NCBI RefSeq assembly: GCF_902167145.1
Contig: NC_050100.1
Location: 194,611,439-194,675,438, forward strand
Origin: Zea mays
Lineage: Eukaryota > Streptophyta > Magnoliopsida > Poales > Poaceae
Reading direction: 5' to 3'
Length of the DNA stretch: 64,000 nt
Made by a program: the position numbers and the translations under genes. The notes below the pieces were generated by a model. It did no database searches. It saw only the letters and a list, made by a program, of their open reading frames with translations, and was not told the DNA's origin. Of the stretch, positions 11,108-22,795 are shown piece by piece. Numbering within the stretch: position 1 is the first letter of the stretch; every line of letters starts with the position of its first letter.

Positions 11108-14100
11108 TCAAGCCAATTCTTGCAGCAACTTCTCCAGCGCGTCAGAAACAAGAGGAATGCGGAGGCAATCTTGCCCATCAGAGTGCTTCCTGGTCTTAAC
11201 CAGATCGTGATCTTTAAACTCCGTCAGGTGTGCATTCAATGTCACTTGGCTGCTTACCAGAAAGCGCTCACGGCATTTTGTATACAAACTGCTGACCGGC
11301 ATACCTGAGAAACAAAGTAAGTTTAGTATCAGTATGCAACATTCCAACTCTTCCAGCAAAGATATGCACAACAAGCTCACCTTCCTCCTTCTCATTTGCC
11401 AACTGATACTCAGCAAGGACTCTGAAAACGCTTTGTGCATTCGGTGTCAGACTCTGCAGAACAACAAGAGCAGTTTTTGTGGTTTGGGCGTGACCACCAC
11501 TAGCAAGGATCAATGGGTAGAACACGCCTTCGACTTTGTAAGGTGCGAATGTCGGGACATGGTACCAGCTCCACTTGAACTGTTTGTGCACCATCTTCTT
11601 GTCCCACACTACAGTACTTTCAGTTTAGTATATCTTTCACAGTAAGTACACTAGGGAAGGATAAGACTGCGTGTGCAAGGAACTTACATAAAGGGGCATT
11701 AACATGGTCTATTGATGCAACGACACGGATTTGTGGGCAGCAAGAAATTTGTGCTAGACATTGTTGTGATTCAGTATCACGCAAAGCAGGCCCGTCAATA
11801 TTATGAATAAGAAGGCACACGTGATCATCCACATCGTCAGATGTCTGTCTCATTAGGAATGAGATGATACCCTCTGTTGATTGTGACGGAAACTGCTGTG
11901 ACAACTGGGACCTTGTTCCTGCACGTTTCCTGCGTTTAGCTTTTGTTTGATCCCAGAACATTTCAGCTATTGTTGCTATGACCTGAAAGGGCAATAGATT
12001 ATGCCAAAACTTAATGATCGTTTTCAAAAGTTAGATGTAGAAAGCTATGCAATCTTCACAACAATAACTTCAAATGGAACTCTAGAAGCACATTCTGACT
12101 CAAAAATTATCACCAATCCAAATCAAATGCATATACTTGGGTCAGACATGGAAATCTAACAAAAAGATTAACCCAGTAAGACTTCCTCGCCAATACACAT
12201 AAAGAAGCCCAGATTTTAAATAGCAATACAATACAGGAAAAAGAAAAAGTGGCCATTATTGTATGTTCTGTTGCAGCTTGCAAATTGCAATGGAATGGAA
12301 GAAAGACATTAGTTGTTAATATCAAGTTGTGATACGCCCGCTCGGTCGCCTCCCGCTGCGGAGACACGGGCGGCCGAAACCCTAGCCGCCGCCCCTCCCT
12401 CCACTCCAACCCACCTCGCCGTCACCGGAGGGCGTCGCCGGAAGTCCACGCGACCCCAAGGAAGGTGGCAGCGGGGCGATTTTGCTATGGTTTGGTCACG
12501 TCTGCACGGATCTAGTCGGGATACCAGGAGGTGGCAGCGGCGTGTGAGGGACGGCGACCCTTCGCCGGTGCGGCAGGGCTGGCCAGGGCCTCGGCGGCAT
12601 CCTGGCGATAGAGGGCGAGGAGACATGGACGCCTGGTGAGTTGGTGTCTTGGTGGCGGTTGCGTCGACGGCGGTTTGGGGCTCGTGCAGGTGTTGTGGGG
12701 CGACGCTCTCTTCTTTGCCACCCCGCCCCTCCCCTAACAACCTTGACTTCTGCTGTGGACGGGGCGTCAACCGTGCGACGGTGAGGAGCGGAGGATTTGG
12801 CTCCTCAGTGGTGGTTGTCTGGGCGGCGGCGGCTGTGGAGGTGTTCTTTGTCCCCAGGTCCTGGCCGGACGTTGTGCTGGGGGTGTTCTTGGGCGAAAGC
12901 CTTAGCGATAGTGATGACCCTGGGCGCCGCTTCCCCTGTTGAGGGCGTTGTGTTCCCCAACTTTGTCTTCCGTGGGCGAAAGCCCGGTCCACCTCGGACC
13001 GGCGACGATGGCGTCCCCGACATCACTCCCTTCCTGAAGGCGTCGCTACTGAAGTTTGTCTCGGCCGCGTCGTCGCCTTCGGTGGTTGCTTTCGTCTTTC
13101 GGGTCCCGGTTTGCGTGTGGAGGTGGGGGCTTGCATCGTGAAGTCGAAGCTGCTACGTCAGGGGATGTGGCTCGGCAACGATGACGTGGGGCGATCCCCC
13201 TTCTCCGTAGGCTTGTTTGCTTCGAAGTTGAGGCATTTGGCGGAGGCGGCGCGGTGGATCAAGGTTTTGGAAGTCTCGCTGGTGGAGAATCAGAGCTGTC
13301 TTGAGTGGGGTATCTCGTGGCTTGGCAACGACGGCGCGCTGCAGTCTTCCTTCTCTTGTGTCGTTGTTTGTAGTCGTCGTCGTGTTTCCTTCGGCCATGT
13401 GCTGCCTGTCTTGGGCAGTCGGAGCTGCTCGTCACTTGTGTTGAGCTCGGCAACGATGACCCAGGATGGGCATTGTGTGTGTGGAGTTGCTGCTGTCTGG
13501 TTTGTTTTTGCGTCCTGTATAGGTTTTGAGCCCGGTTTCCCTTAAAACTAGGTCAATTCCTTACTTCTTAATTGAGAGGCAGAGCTCCTGCCATTACATT
13601 AAAAAAATTGAATTAAGAAAATGTAAAAAGTACAAATACTTAAGACCAGCACATCGCACAGGGTTTCCTGTCCCAAACTACTTAGGCCTACATCGGGAGT
13701 TTTCTATTCTTCAAATTTGGAAACCTGTCATCAGACAAAGGTTAAAGCAGATTCGAGCATCAAAACAGAAATTAAACTTGCATAATCAGCTTAGCATCAC
13801 AAATTCATGCGTCGTCTATAGTTGCCTTTTCCACATGGATTGGAACTTCAATGCATTTCATGATTTCATGACTCATGCTTAAGATTTCAAAGCATTTGAA
13901 CAGCAGCAGTGCAGTACAAACAATCTGCAAGGTACTGCAGAGAATAATATTGGGCAGACAAGACCGTACCTGTTTCAAATTGACGGCCGGAAGGTAGCCA
14001 TTGATTACAACGACAGTGAAATTAGTCAAGGTGGTGGAGGCAAAATCCTCGAGCAACTGCTTCTTAGATCCAAACCCATACATCAGGAGACCAAAACCGC

Positions 14101-14591
14101 ATCTACATCAGAAAACTGCATCGATCACTCTTTCACTCCAATCGAACAATAAAACTGGTCGAACCAGTCCCAAGGTTGCATTAGTACTGCGCGTTTGGGA
14201 AGAGACCTTAGTTCGAACAGCCAGTTGCGGTACTGGTCCTTGTAGCTTCTCGTCAGGGACTCCACCTCTTCCTTGTGCTTCGGGGGGATCTGTGCAAGGG
14301 ATGCACGCAACACCTGGAGAGAATCAAGAGATCCCAAGTTAGACAATCGTACCCATGGATTCGTGTTGCTAGAGGCGACGATTTGGTCCGCGAATGTGGG
14401 GTGGAACGTCACTATACCTGCTCGTCGACGAGATTGAGGTCGGAGAGCTTGCCTGCGGCGGCGCGGGCGCGCTTCTTCACGGATGACGGCTCCTTCTCCT
14501 TGGCCAGGAAGTAGCTCCTGGAGAAACCGGCCTCCTCTTCCTCATCCTCGGAGCCAGAACTAGCCTCCTCGCGGCCGCCTCTCGGGGCCAT
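11108..14591 (-). CDS. ORC2: Origin recognition complex subunit 2, six exons, apparently intact
   Basis: Subunit of the nuclear six-protein complex that marks replication origins and loads MCM2-7 with CDC6/CDT1. Exons in order: 14418-14591, 14207-14313, 13970-14102, 11688-11982, 11381-11608, 11108-11304. All junctions are GT-AG and phases agree, giving 377 aa, near the usual size for grass ORC2. The N-terminus is acidic ([18 protein letters not shown]). Exon 3 starts the AAA+-like core ([25 protein letters not shown]). Exon 4 has the long internal segment ([27 protein letters not shown]). Exon 5 has [20 protein letters not shown]. The C-terminal winged-helix part in exons 5-6 has [14 protein letters not shown] and [12 protein letters not shown]. 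The family has degenerate Walker motifs. Intron 3 (11983-13969) is enlarged by a LINE-like insertion. No stops or frameshifts interrupt the frame. Confidence 0.95.
12310..13600 (+). mobile_element. GC-rich LINE-like insertion inside ORC2 intron 3 (internally deleted, no ORF)
   Basis: Intron 3 is AT-rich except for this sharply bounded GC-rich block. Its left part resembles a 5' UTR (aaaccctagccgccgcc). Its right end (ttcttaattgagaggcagagctcctgcc, followed by an A-rich tract with aaaaaaa) resembles the 3' ends of grass L1-type elements. No reverse transcriptase or endonuclease frame remains. No convincing target-site duplication was found, so boundaries are approximate. It lies antisense to ORC2. 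Confidence 0.45.
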
Positions 14592-14695
14592 CCGTTTTGC
14601 TTAGGCGGTTCCGCCGCCGGTCCGCCGGAAAGGAGTAGTAGTAGAACGGAGAGGCGGGAGCGGGATCTGTTGTTTCCCTCGCGGTTGTTATGACT

Positions 14696-14703
14696 TTTCC
14701 CGG
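14696..14703. promoter_or_regulatory. E2F-type site upstream of ORC2
   Basis: tttcccgg matches the plant E2F consensus TTTSSCGS and lies about 105 bp upstream of the ORC2 start codon. Plant ORC genes are well-known E2F targets at G1/S. No clear TATA box precedes the gene, which is common for such promoters. Confidence 0.5.
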
Positions 14704-16089
14704 GCGATGGCTACACGGGCTGGGCACTGAATATTGGTTGATGGCCCATTACATGATCGACGCAATGCAAAATATGCAAGTGATGGAGTTACGTGCAGTG
14801 ACGGATGTACCCAGCCCAGCAAACTAAGAAACCAAAAATTGGCCCAAGTAAGATATACATATTACCTACTCTATTGCATACTCGAATTTTATTTTGACAA
14901 AATAATAGGGCATTCCTAGGAGTTTTAAAACTGGTGAGTGGTTATTTATTACGCAAAATAGTTCAAATCAGTTTTGACTTCAAATTTTCATTGTTACAAA
15001 AAATCACTTCAAATGTAGCAGCTCAACATTCATGGAGCAAAATTTTCTACTATAATACCACAAAATATAATCCTCTCCTCTCAACTGCAAAACTGCAACG
15101 CAGGTAGGTGGCAGTATCAATATGGTTCTTACCTAAGCACCCAAATTTTTACTCCGGTACTCATAGAAATTGTTTCTTGTGTGTCAAAAGCTCACACCGA
15201 CATGTCCATCACACCAGAAAATGTGGAAACGACAAAAATGTAGCTAAACAACCATGCAGTCCTCTGTGGCAATTCCAGTGCCACCACACGGGAGCTTTGA
15301 TGCATTAAAAAAATAATTATTCGAGCTCTGTCCAAAGAAAACCTTTTCAACCAATCTAACTCCCAAACAATGTCCAACGTGGCAACAACTCCTATAGCAC
15401 CAAGTTATCATTTTCAAAGCTACCTCGCAAAAGGTTTTCACTTAGTTCTTTCTATGCCACTCGATCTAAGTGCAACACGAGTTAAATCGTTGTTAGTGGA
15501 ACTAGACAACTGTTTAGCTCATAAGAAAGCCCTTATTGCTAGTGCGACTATCTGCTCTAAACCTGGTCAAGCTCTTCTCTATTCAAACTTAGTCCAGTGC
15601 AATGAAATGCCCTACAAAATACCTTTGCCTTGTGCACACCATTTCATCTCCCTTGTCGGTGATGCCGCACAAACTTCCAACCTCCACCAAACCACTCATA
15701 ATCAACACAAGTCTTCCATGAGCTGATACCTCATAGATAAAATGATCCACTCTATGTCATTATGTGATCTTATTGGTTCATTGGTCACAACTTTGCTTGC
15801 TATTTATTGTTGTTTTGGTCGATCGATGCCAAGCTCTCTACTCGCACTTCACTGCCTCGATGGTGCACTTGAGCCTCTAACGTACCCTTTATGCTTGTAA
15901 CATGGTCCATTACTCATTTATTTGGTTTTCTCCATCTAGCTACATGACATCATGTGATGTACCACATACAATGGACCTATTCATCCCACTAGCTGAGCAT
16001 TATCAGCATGTATAAGCCAATTATCCACCATGGCTCAAGTTGCTAACACAAGCGTATTTGTGGACTAAGCACATGTGTATCTTAAAACA
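14704..16089. other. Upstream flank of ORC2 up to the first retrotransposon; no supported gene
   Basis: A 118-codon open frame at 15370-15726 matches nothing I recognise. The rest is AT-rich and unstructured. It is presumably intergenic, with the far end broken by the Copia A insertion. Confidence 0.45.
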
Positions 16090-17734
16090 TGTAAGTGCAA
16101 TCAACCCCAAGTGAGGGTTTTGGTGATTTAATGACAAAACAAATAAGGGTACTAACAGTTTTTGTTCTCAGTGTAGGATTAGAAAGAAACAGGAACTTAA
16201 GGAAGCACCAAGGACTTCATGCAACAGACGTATAAAAATTTATGCAAAATCTTGTGTTGCATGATGTAATTCTTCCTTATTCTTTTCCGCACAAGTATAG
16301 GTGTTTGCTATAGCTCAAGTCCCCAAATTCAAAAGCTATTTTTGAAAACCAAAAATCACTTTAACATTATTTGGTTGACCATGGTTAGGGTTGAGAAACC
16401 TAGAGTGTTCTTGCTGAAAAGCAGCTGAACTTCTTCAGCTGCAACTGAGCTTTTCAGCTGAGCTGGACTTCAGTTGAGCTGGACTTCAGCTGAGTTGAAC
16501 TTTCAACTCCAGCTGAACTTCAACTTCAGCTGTGGACCTCTTTGACCATACCCAGCTGAACTTGCCCCCGGGCAGCTGAGCTGGGGTTTTCTCTCCAAAA
16601 CTCTTTGGTCTAGACCAGCTGAACTGGTCCTAGGGGCAGCTCAACTAGTCTCTGACCCCTCTGACTTCTGATCTGCAGTCTGCCAGTCAGACTGGCAGTC
16701 AGGTCACCAGGGGTGTCAGGAAGCGGTTCAACCGGTCCTGACCTGTCTGACCCGCCTGCAGATCAGTCTGCCAGCCAGTCTGCCAGTCAGACTGGCAGAC
16801 AGTCTGCTGACCTGTCAGGGGGCGGTTCAACCGCCCTAGGGGGCGGCTCAACCGGTTTTCTGCGTGGTTTCTGGTCAAACGACTAGTTTTTGAGCCGTGA
16901 CTATAAATAGAACCCTCTCTCTCTCTTCTTCAATGCGGCTGGACACTCACACATTTATTGCTCACCTAACTTGAGACAAAGCACTCATCTCTCCCATCTC
17001 TCTCACACTTAAATCTTCCTCAAGATTCAACCTTGTTGGAGGAGCTCTTGGGTGTGAGGTTTGTGCTTGTACTCACGATTTGACTTTCCTCTCCCATCTC
17101 TTTTTACAAAGACTTGAGCTTGTGCAAACCCCTCTTGTGTTTTCTTGGTGTTCTTGAAACCCTAGGTTTCAAGATCTTTTGAGGTTGCTTGGGAGTCTCC
17201 AAATTTGTGGACGACCCCAAGAAGTTTGTATCACCCGCTCTTTGAGCTAAGATAAGAAGAGATTGCCTTGACCTTTGTGGTCGGTTTTTGGAGGATTAGG
17301 GTTGAAAAAGACCCGGCCCTTTGTGGGCTCCTCAACGGGGAGTAGGACACCTTTGTGGTGTGGCCAAACCTCGGATTAAATCTTGTGTCTTGTGTTCTTG
17401 CTTGTTTTTAACTTAAGATATTTTTACTTGCAAGATTGACATAAAGATTTTTCTATAGAGTTTATCTAGAAGTGAAATAGCATTTACATATTCATCTTTT
17501 CATTCTAACTTAGCTATATCTTACTTCTCACAAGAACTCACGAAATACTTTTTCGAGTAGATTTTAGTCTAAAGTTTATAAAACAGTTGGATTGGTTCAG
17601 AGTGGTTCAACTTGTGCACGTAGCTGTTGAACCGGCCTGCACCAGTCGAACTATGTATTTAACAATCTTTTGAAGTTTGTTGTGAAATTTTTTTAGATTA
17701 GCCTATTCACCCCCCCCCCTCTTGGCTACTTTCA
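16090..17734 (+). repeat. 5' LTR of Copia A (1645 bp)
   Basis: It begins tgtaagtgcaatc and ends ggctactttca, with canonical TG...CA ends, and is followed after 2 bp by the primer-binding site. A TATA box (tataaata, 16902-16909) sits well inside, so U3 is about 0.8 kb. U3 (about 16420-16860) is built of short self-complementary phrases: many cagctgaac/ttcagctg units, then cagtctgccagtcagactgg units, then ggcggttcaaccg units. Confidence 0.85.
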
Positions 17735-17736
17735 AT

Positions 17737-17748
17737 TGGTATCAAAGC
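17737..17748 (+). other. Primer-binding site of Copia A
   Basis: tggtatcaaagc is one base off the TGGTATCAGAGC complement of the initiator tRNA-Met 3' end that primes most plant Copia elements. It starts 2 bp after the LTR. Confidence 0.85.
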
Positions 17749-17789
17749 TTCGTACCTCGTTTTACGCTTAACCGTGTGAGGAAACGATC

Positions 17790-20288
17790 ATGTCTACTCA
17801 ACGGGACCATGTGGATCCTCTCCTCGAGGAAATCCCCATCACATCTTCCGGTGAGGAAGTGGACCCCAAGGTCCTCGACCTCGCCATGAAGATTACCGAG
17901 AAGATGTTCCTCAAAATGAAAGAGGAAGATGCTAAGAAAAAGGCCGAAGAAGAAGAATCAAGAAGAAAGGCCGAAGAAGATAAAGGTAAAGGAAAATTTG
18001 ATTACAATGACGATCTAGTGGATCTTTTGGTGTCGAAGGTGTTGAGCAAGGTAAGTCTCAACACCGAAGGATCATCTACCAAAAGCAAAGGTAACGAATT
18101 TAGTAAAGTTCAATTCGATTACTCTAGAAATTTTATCCCCAACTTCTCTTCCGCCCCACTTGGAAAGTTACCAACTCTTAGTGAGTTGAACTATGACGAG
18201 TGGGCCGACAAGATGAAGTCGCATTTAATCGGTGTGCATCCTAGTCTTTGGGAGATTGTTAATGTAGGTATGTATAAGCCCGCCCAAGGAGAAGAGATGA
18301 CTCCAGAAATGATGCAAGAGGTTCATCGCAATGCTCAAGCAGTGAGCATAATTAAAGGAAGTCTTTGTCTGGAAGAATACCGGAAAGTTCAAGGAAGAGA
18401 AGATGTCCGTGACATTTGGAATATTCTTAAAATGTCACATGAAGGAGATCCCAAAGCTAAGAGACATAGAGTTGAAGCTTTGGAGAGTGAGCTTGCAAGA
18501 TATGATTGGACAAAGGGTGAATCGCTTCAATCACTCTTTGATCGGTTGATGGTGTTAGTAAACAAAATAAGAGTGCCTGGAAGTGAAGATTGGAGTGACT
18601 CCAAGGTCACAAGATTATTCATGAGAGCATATAAAGAAAAGGATAAGAGTCTAGCAAGGATGATAAGGGATCACGATGACTATGAGGATATGACGCCTCA
18701 TCAATTATTTGCAAAGATTCAACAACACGAGTCCGAAGAAGCCCCTATCAAGACAAGAGACTCTCATGCCTTGATCACTAATGAACAATACAACCCCAAG
18801 AAGAACAAAGAACACAAAGCAAAGAAAGTGGTCGAGACCTCAAGTGATGAAGATAGCTCAAGTGATGAAGACACAGCTATGTTCATCAAAACATTCAAGA
18901 AATTTGTAAGGAAAATGACAAGTTCCAAAGGAAAGGAAAGAAGAGGGCATGCTATGAATGTGGCCAAATCGGTCATTTCATAGCGGATTGTCCTAACAAG
19001 AAGGAACAAGAAGCCAAGAAGGAATACAAGAAGGACAAGTTCAAAAAGGGAGGCAAGACCAAGGGATACTTCAAGAAGAAGAAATATGGTCAAGCCCATA
19101 TTGGTGAAGAATGGAACTCCGATGAAGAGAGTTCTAGCTCCGAGGAAGAGGAAGTGGTGGCAAACGTGGCCATCCAATCTACGTCAAGCTCGCAACTCTT
19201 CACCAACCTACAAGACGACTCCTACACCCCAACTTGCCTCATGGCAAAAGGAGATAAGGTAACCTTATTTAGTAATGATTTTCCAAATGATGATGATGAT
19301 GAACAAATTGCCATGAAAAATAAAATGATTAAAGAATTTGGCTTGAATGGATACAATGTTATCACCAAATTAATGGAGAAGGTAGATAAAAGAAAAGAAA
19401 CTCTTGATGCTCAAGAAGACTTGCTTATCCTTGAAAAGGAAAGAAACCTAGAGCTTCAAGAATTGCTACACAATAAAGATGAAATGCTAGATGTCTTGAC
19501 TAAGGAAGTATCTTTAGTCAAGATAACTATAGAGAATAAAGATAAAGAAGTAATTAATATGAAAACCTCTATAGCTAATCTTGCAAATGAAAAGAATGCA
19601 CTTGAATCAAGCATGTTAAGCTTGAATGTTCAAAATCAAGAACTTCAAGTGCAACTTGAAAATTGCAAGAACATCAATGCCTCATCTTTAGTGATTGAAT
19701 CTAAGTCTAGCTCCTTAAATGATAATTTTTGCAAACACTGTGCCAAATATCATGCTTCTTGTTGTCTAACTAACCATGCAAGGAAGAATAGCTCACAGGT
19801 GAAGGTCAAAGGAATATTGAAAAGATGCTCTAGCAATGTTGGGTTAAAGAAAGTTGAACCCAAGTACAAGTCCCTAAAGCCCAACAATGGAAGAAGGGGG
19901 CTTGGGTTCAACTCATCCAAGGAAAACCCTAGCGCAGTGCATAAGGGGTGGAGATCCCCCCAAGTTCATAGAGGGAACCACCCTATGTGATGCCTTGGGG
20001 AGGATTCACTCCTCAAATGACAAGTTACCTCAAGTAAAGGTAAACTTGAGTTCCACAAAGAGTAAGATGAAGGAAGTGGGATCCTCAAGTGGACAACAAT
20101 TTAATGCTCCCATTTCGCATTCTTACCTTTGTGATTATATGTTGACTTGGGATCCAGGGAAACTAGTTGTTAAATATGTGGGTGCCTACACTAAAAGAAA
20201 AGTCATGAAAAGAAGTGTGTGGGTACCCAAGGCTATAACTAACACTGCAGTACCCCATTCAATTTGGGTACCTAAAAGCATAGCCTAA
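17790..20288 (+). pseudogene. Copia A gag, frameshifted, with extended coiled-coil C-terminus
   Basis: The structural protein of the virus-like particle. The first 380 codons carry a charged N-terminus and the Gag (UBN2-like) core, with LPTLSELNYDEWADKM at about residue 130. A one-base frameshift near 18935 then precedes the zinc knuckle CYECGQIGHFIADC (18950-18991). From there the frame runs to about 19900 through a lysine-rich and acidic segment, then a long predicted coiled coil (about 19370-19680). Another frameshift near 19900 leads to the ending WVPKSIA and TAA at 20286-20288. A GT donor at 19259 and AG acceptor at 20300 bracket the coiled-coil part (see the separate intron entry). The element can no longer make full-length Gag. 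Confidence 0.85.
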
Positions 20289-20301
20289 ATTTGTTTTGCA
20301 G
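19259..20301 (+). other. Putative retrotransposon intron (gag zinc knuckle to protease), Copia A, 1043 bp
   Basis: Donor GATAAG|GTAACC lies 89 codons after the zinc knuckle; acceptor TTGTTTTGCAG|GTCTAC lies directly before the protease. The junction is phase 0 on the upstream side and joins ...MAKGDK to VYSSGGSSW. The gag stop TAA is 13 nt before the intron end. The homologous borders are used in Copia C, and Copia G lacks the segment exactly. Splicing is inferred; no transcript data were available. Confidence 0.6.
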
Positions 20302-22795
20302 GTCTACTCCTCTGGTGGGTCAAGTTGGGTGCTTGACAGTAGATGTATAAAAGTCGCCTAGAAGGGGGGTGAATAGGGCGAAACTGAAATTTACAAAATT
20401 AATCACAACTACAAGCCGGGTTAGCGTTAGAAATATAATCAAGTCCGCGAGAGAGGGTGCAAAACAAATCGCAAGCGAATAAAGAGTCTGACACGCGGAT
20501 TTGTTTTATCGAGGTTCGGTTTTCGCAAACCTACTCCTCGTTGAGGTGGTCACAAAGACCGGGTCTCTTTCAACCCTTTCCCTCTCTCAAACGGTCCCTC
20601 GGACCGAGTGAGCTTCTCTTCTCAATCAATTGGAACACAAAGTTCCCACAAGGACCACCACACGATTGGTGTCTCTTGCCTCAATTACAAGTGAGTTTGA
20701 TCTCAAGAAAGAATGAGAAAGAAAGCAATCCAAGCGCAAGAGCTCAAAAGAACACAACAAATCTCTCTCACTTAACACTAAAGCTTTTGTGGAATTGGGA
20801 GAGGATTTGATCACTTGGGTGTGTCTAGAATTGAATGCTAGAGCTCTTGTAAGTAGTTGAAAGGTGGAAAACTTGGATGACTTGAATGTGGGGTGGTTGG
20901 GGGTATTTATAACCCCAACCACCAAACTAGTCGTTTGGTGGAGGTTGCTGTCGCATGGCGCACCGGACAGTCCGGTGCGCCACCGGACACTGTCCGGTGC
21001 GCCAGCCACGTCACCAGGCCGTTGGGTTCCGACCGTTGGAGTTCTGACGTGTGGGCCCGCCTGGCTGTCCGGTGGTGCACCGGACAAGTCCTGTAGACTG
21101 TCCGGTGTGCCACCCGCGCGTGCTCTGCTCCTCTGCGCACGCTGGCGCGCATTTAATGCGTTGCAGACGACCGTTGGCGCGAAGTAGTCGTTGCTCCGCT
21201 GGCTCACCGGACAGTCCGGTGTGCACCGGACATGTCCGGTGAATTATAGCGGAGCGGTTTCCCGAAGCTGGCGAGTTCAGAGTCGCTCTTCTCTGGAGCA
21301 CCTGACACTGTCCGGTGGTGCACCGGATAGTCCGGTGAATTATAGCGAAGCGCCTCTGAAAATTCCCGAAGGTGCGAAGTTTGGCTTGGAGTCCCCTGGT
21401 GCACCGGACACTGTCCGGTGGTGCACCGGACAGTCCGGTGCGCCAGACCAGGGCTGCCTTCGGTTATCCCTTGCTCTTTTTGTTGAACTCATCTCTTGGT
21501 CTTTTTATTGGCTAAGTGTGAACCTTTGGCACCTGTATAACTTATACACTAGAGCAAACTAGTTAGTCCAATTATTTGTGTTGGGCAATTCAACCACCAA
21601 AATCAATTAGGAAATATGTGTAAGCCTAATTCCCTTTCAATGTACAAATCACATGACCGGGGAGGAAGACATGTTTCATTCCTTGCAACTAACTCAAGAA
21701 GCACAAGAAATTGTGTTTGGAGATAGTGGCAAGAGTAAGGTGATTGGTATTGGTAAAATTCCTATCTCTGACCAACAATCACTTTCAAATGTTTTATTGG
21801 TAGATTCTTTAAGCTACAATTTGTTGTCCGTTTCACAACTTTGTGGAATGGGTTATAATTGTTTATTTTCTGATGTGGATGTGAAGATCCTTAGAAGGGA
21901 GGACTCCTCAGTTGCCTTTACGGGTCGCTTGAAGGGCAAGCTTTATCTTGTTGATTTCACAACAAGTAAAGTGACGCCTGAGACTTGTTTAGTGGCAAAG
22001 TCCGATAAGGGTTGGCTATGGCATCGCCGGCTAGCCCATGTCGGTATGAGGAATTTGGCCAAACTTCAAAAGGATAATCACATCATTGTACTAAGAAATG
22101 TTGTATTTGAGAAAGATAGGGTTTGTGGCGCATGCCAAGCAGGAAAGCAACATGGAGTCCCACATCAATCAAATAATGTGGTCACAACAAAGAGGCCATT
22201 GGAGCTTCTTCACATGGACCTCTTCGGACCTGTGGCTTACATTAGCATTGGTGGTAGTAAGTATGGTTTAGTCATTGTTGATGATTTTTCTCGATTCACC
22301 TGGGTTTTCTTTTTGAGTGATAAAGGTGAAACTCAAGAAATATTGAAGAAATTCATGAGAAGAGCTCAAAATGAGTTTGAGCTCAAAATCAAGAAAGTGA
22401 GAAGTGATAATGAGACGGAATTCAAGAACACAGGTGTCGAAGAATTTTTAGGCGAAGAAGGAATCAAACATGAGTTCTTTGTTCCTTACACTCCACAACA
22501 AAATGGTGTTGTGGAAAGAAAGAACCGAACTTTAATTGAAGCAGCTAGAACCATGTTGGATGAGTACAAGACACCTGTCAACTTTTGGGCAGAGGCGGTC
22601 AACACCGCCTGTCATGCAATCAACCGTCTCTATCTTCACAAGATCTACAAAAAGACTGCTTATGAGCTTCTCACTGGTAACAAACCTAAAGTTGATTATT
22701 TTAGAGTATTTGGTTGTAAGTGTTTTATTCTTAACAAGAAAGTCAAGAGCTCAAAGTTTGCTCCTAGAGTGGACGAGGGTTTCTTGCTTGGTTAT
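20302..22795 (+). pseudogene. Copia A pol, protease to integrase part, interrupted
   Basis: The protease start VYSSGGSSWVLDSRC has the aspartic-protease D-S-G changed to D-S-R, and is then cut by the solo LTR at 20348. After the insertion the frame resumes with NHMTGE. The GAG-pre-integrase zinc finger follows ([10 protein letters not shown] ... VCGACQAGKQ), then the integrase core: first Asp in LLHMDLFGP, second in VRSDNETEF (normally DNGTEF, Gly to Glu), Glu in YTPQQNGVVERKNRT. The frame is broken at 22795 (GFLLGY) by the 2.7-kb solo LTR and continues at 25497. The two active-site substitutions indicate decay before or after the insertions. Confidence 0.88.
20348..21639 (-). mobile_element. 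Solo LTR of the Copia B/C/D/G family (1292 bp) with 5-bp TSD
   Basis: In the minus sense it begins tgaaagggaattagg and ends ggcgacttttA, where the terminal CA has become TA. It is flanked by atgta at 20343-20347 and 21640-21644; deleting one copy restores the protease-integrase reading of the host element A. No internal sequence remains, so it arose by LTR-LTR recombination. It holds about eight copies of the CACCGGAC-N-GTCCGGTG palindrome (20955-21445). A TATA box lies at 20904-20911 (minus). Confidence 0.92.

Noticed and set aside
12309..12992. 227-codon open frame inside ORC2 intron 3
   Set aside because: GC-rich low-complexity frame within the LINE-like insertion; overlapping frames on both strands are equally open.
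15370..15726. 118-codon plus-strand open frame near the retrotransposon edge
   Set aside because: No recognisable motif, no support for a gene structure, and AT-rich neutral-looking sequence.
20955..21445. Regular palindromes resembling a CRISPR array
   Set aside because: Spacing is irregular, there are no unique spacers of constant length, and the region is the U3 of a plant Copia LTR.
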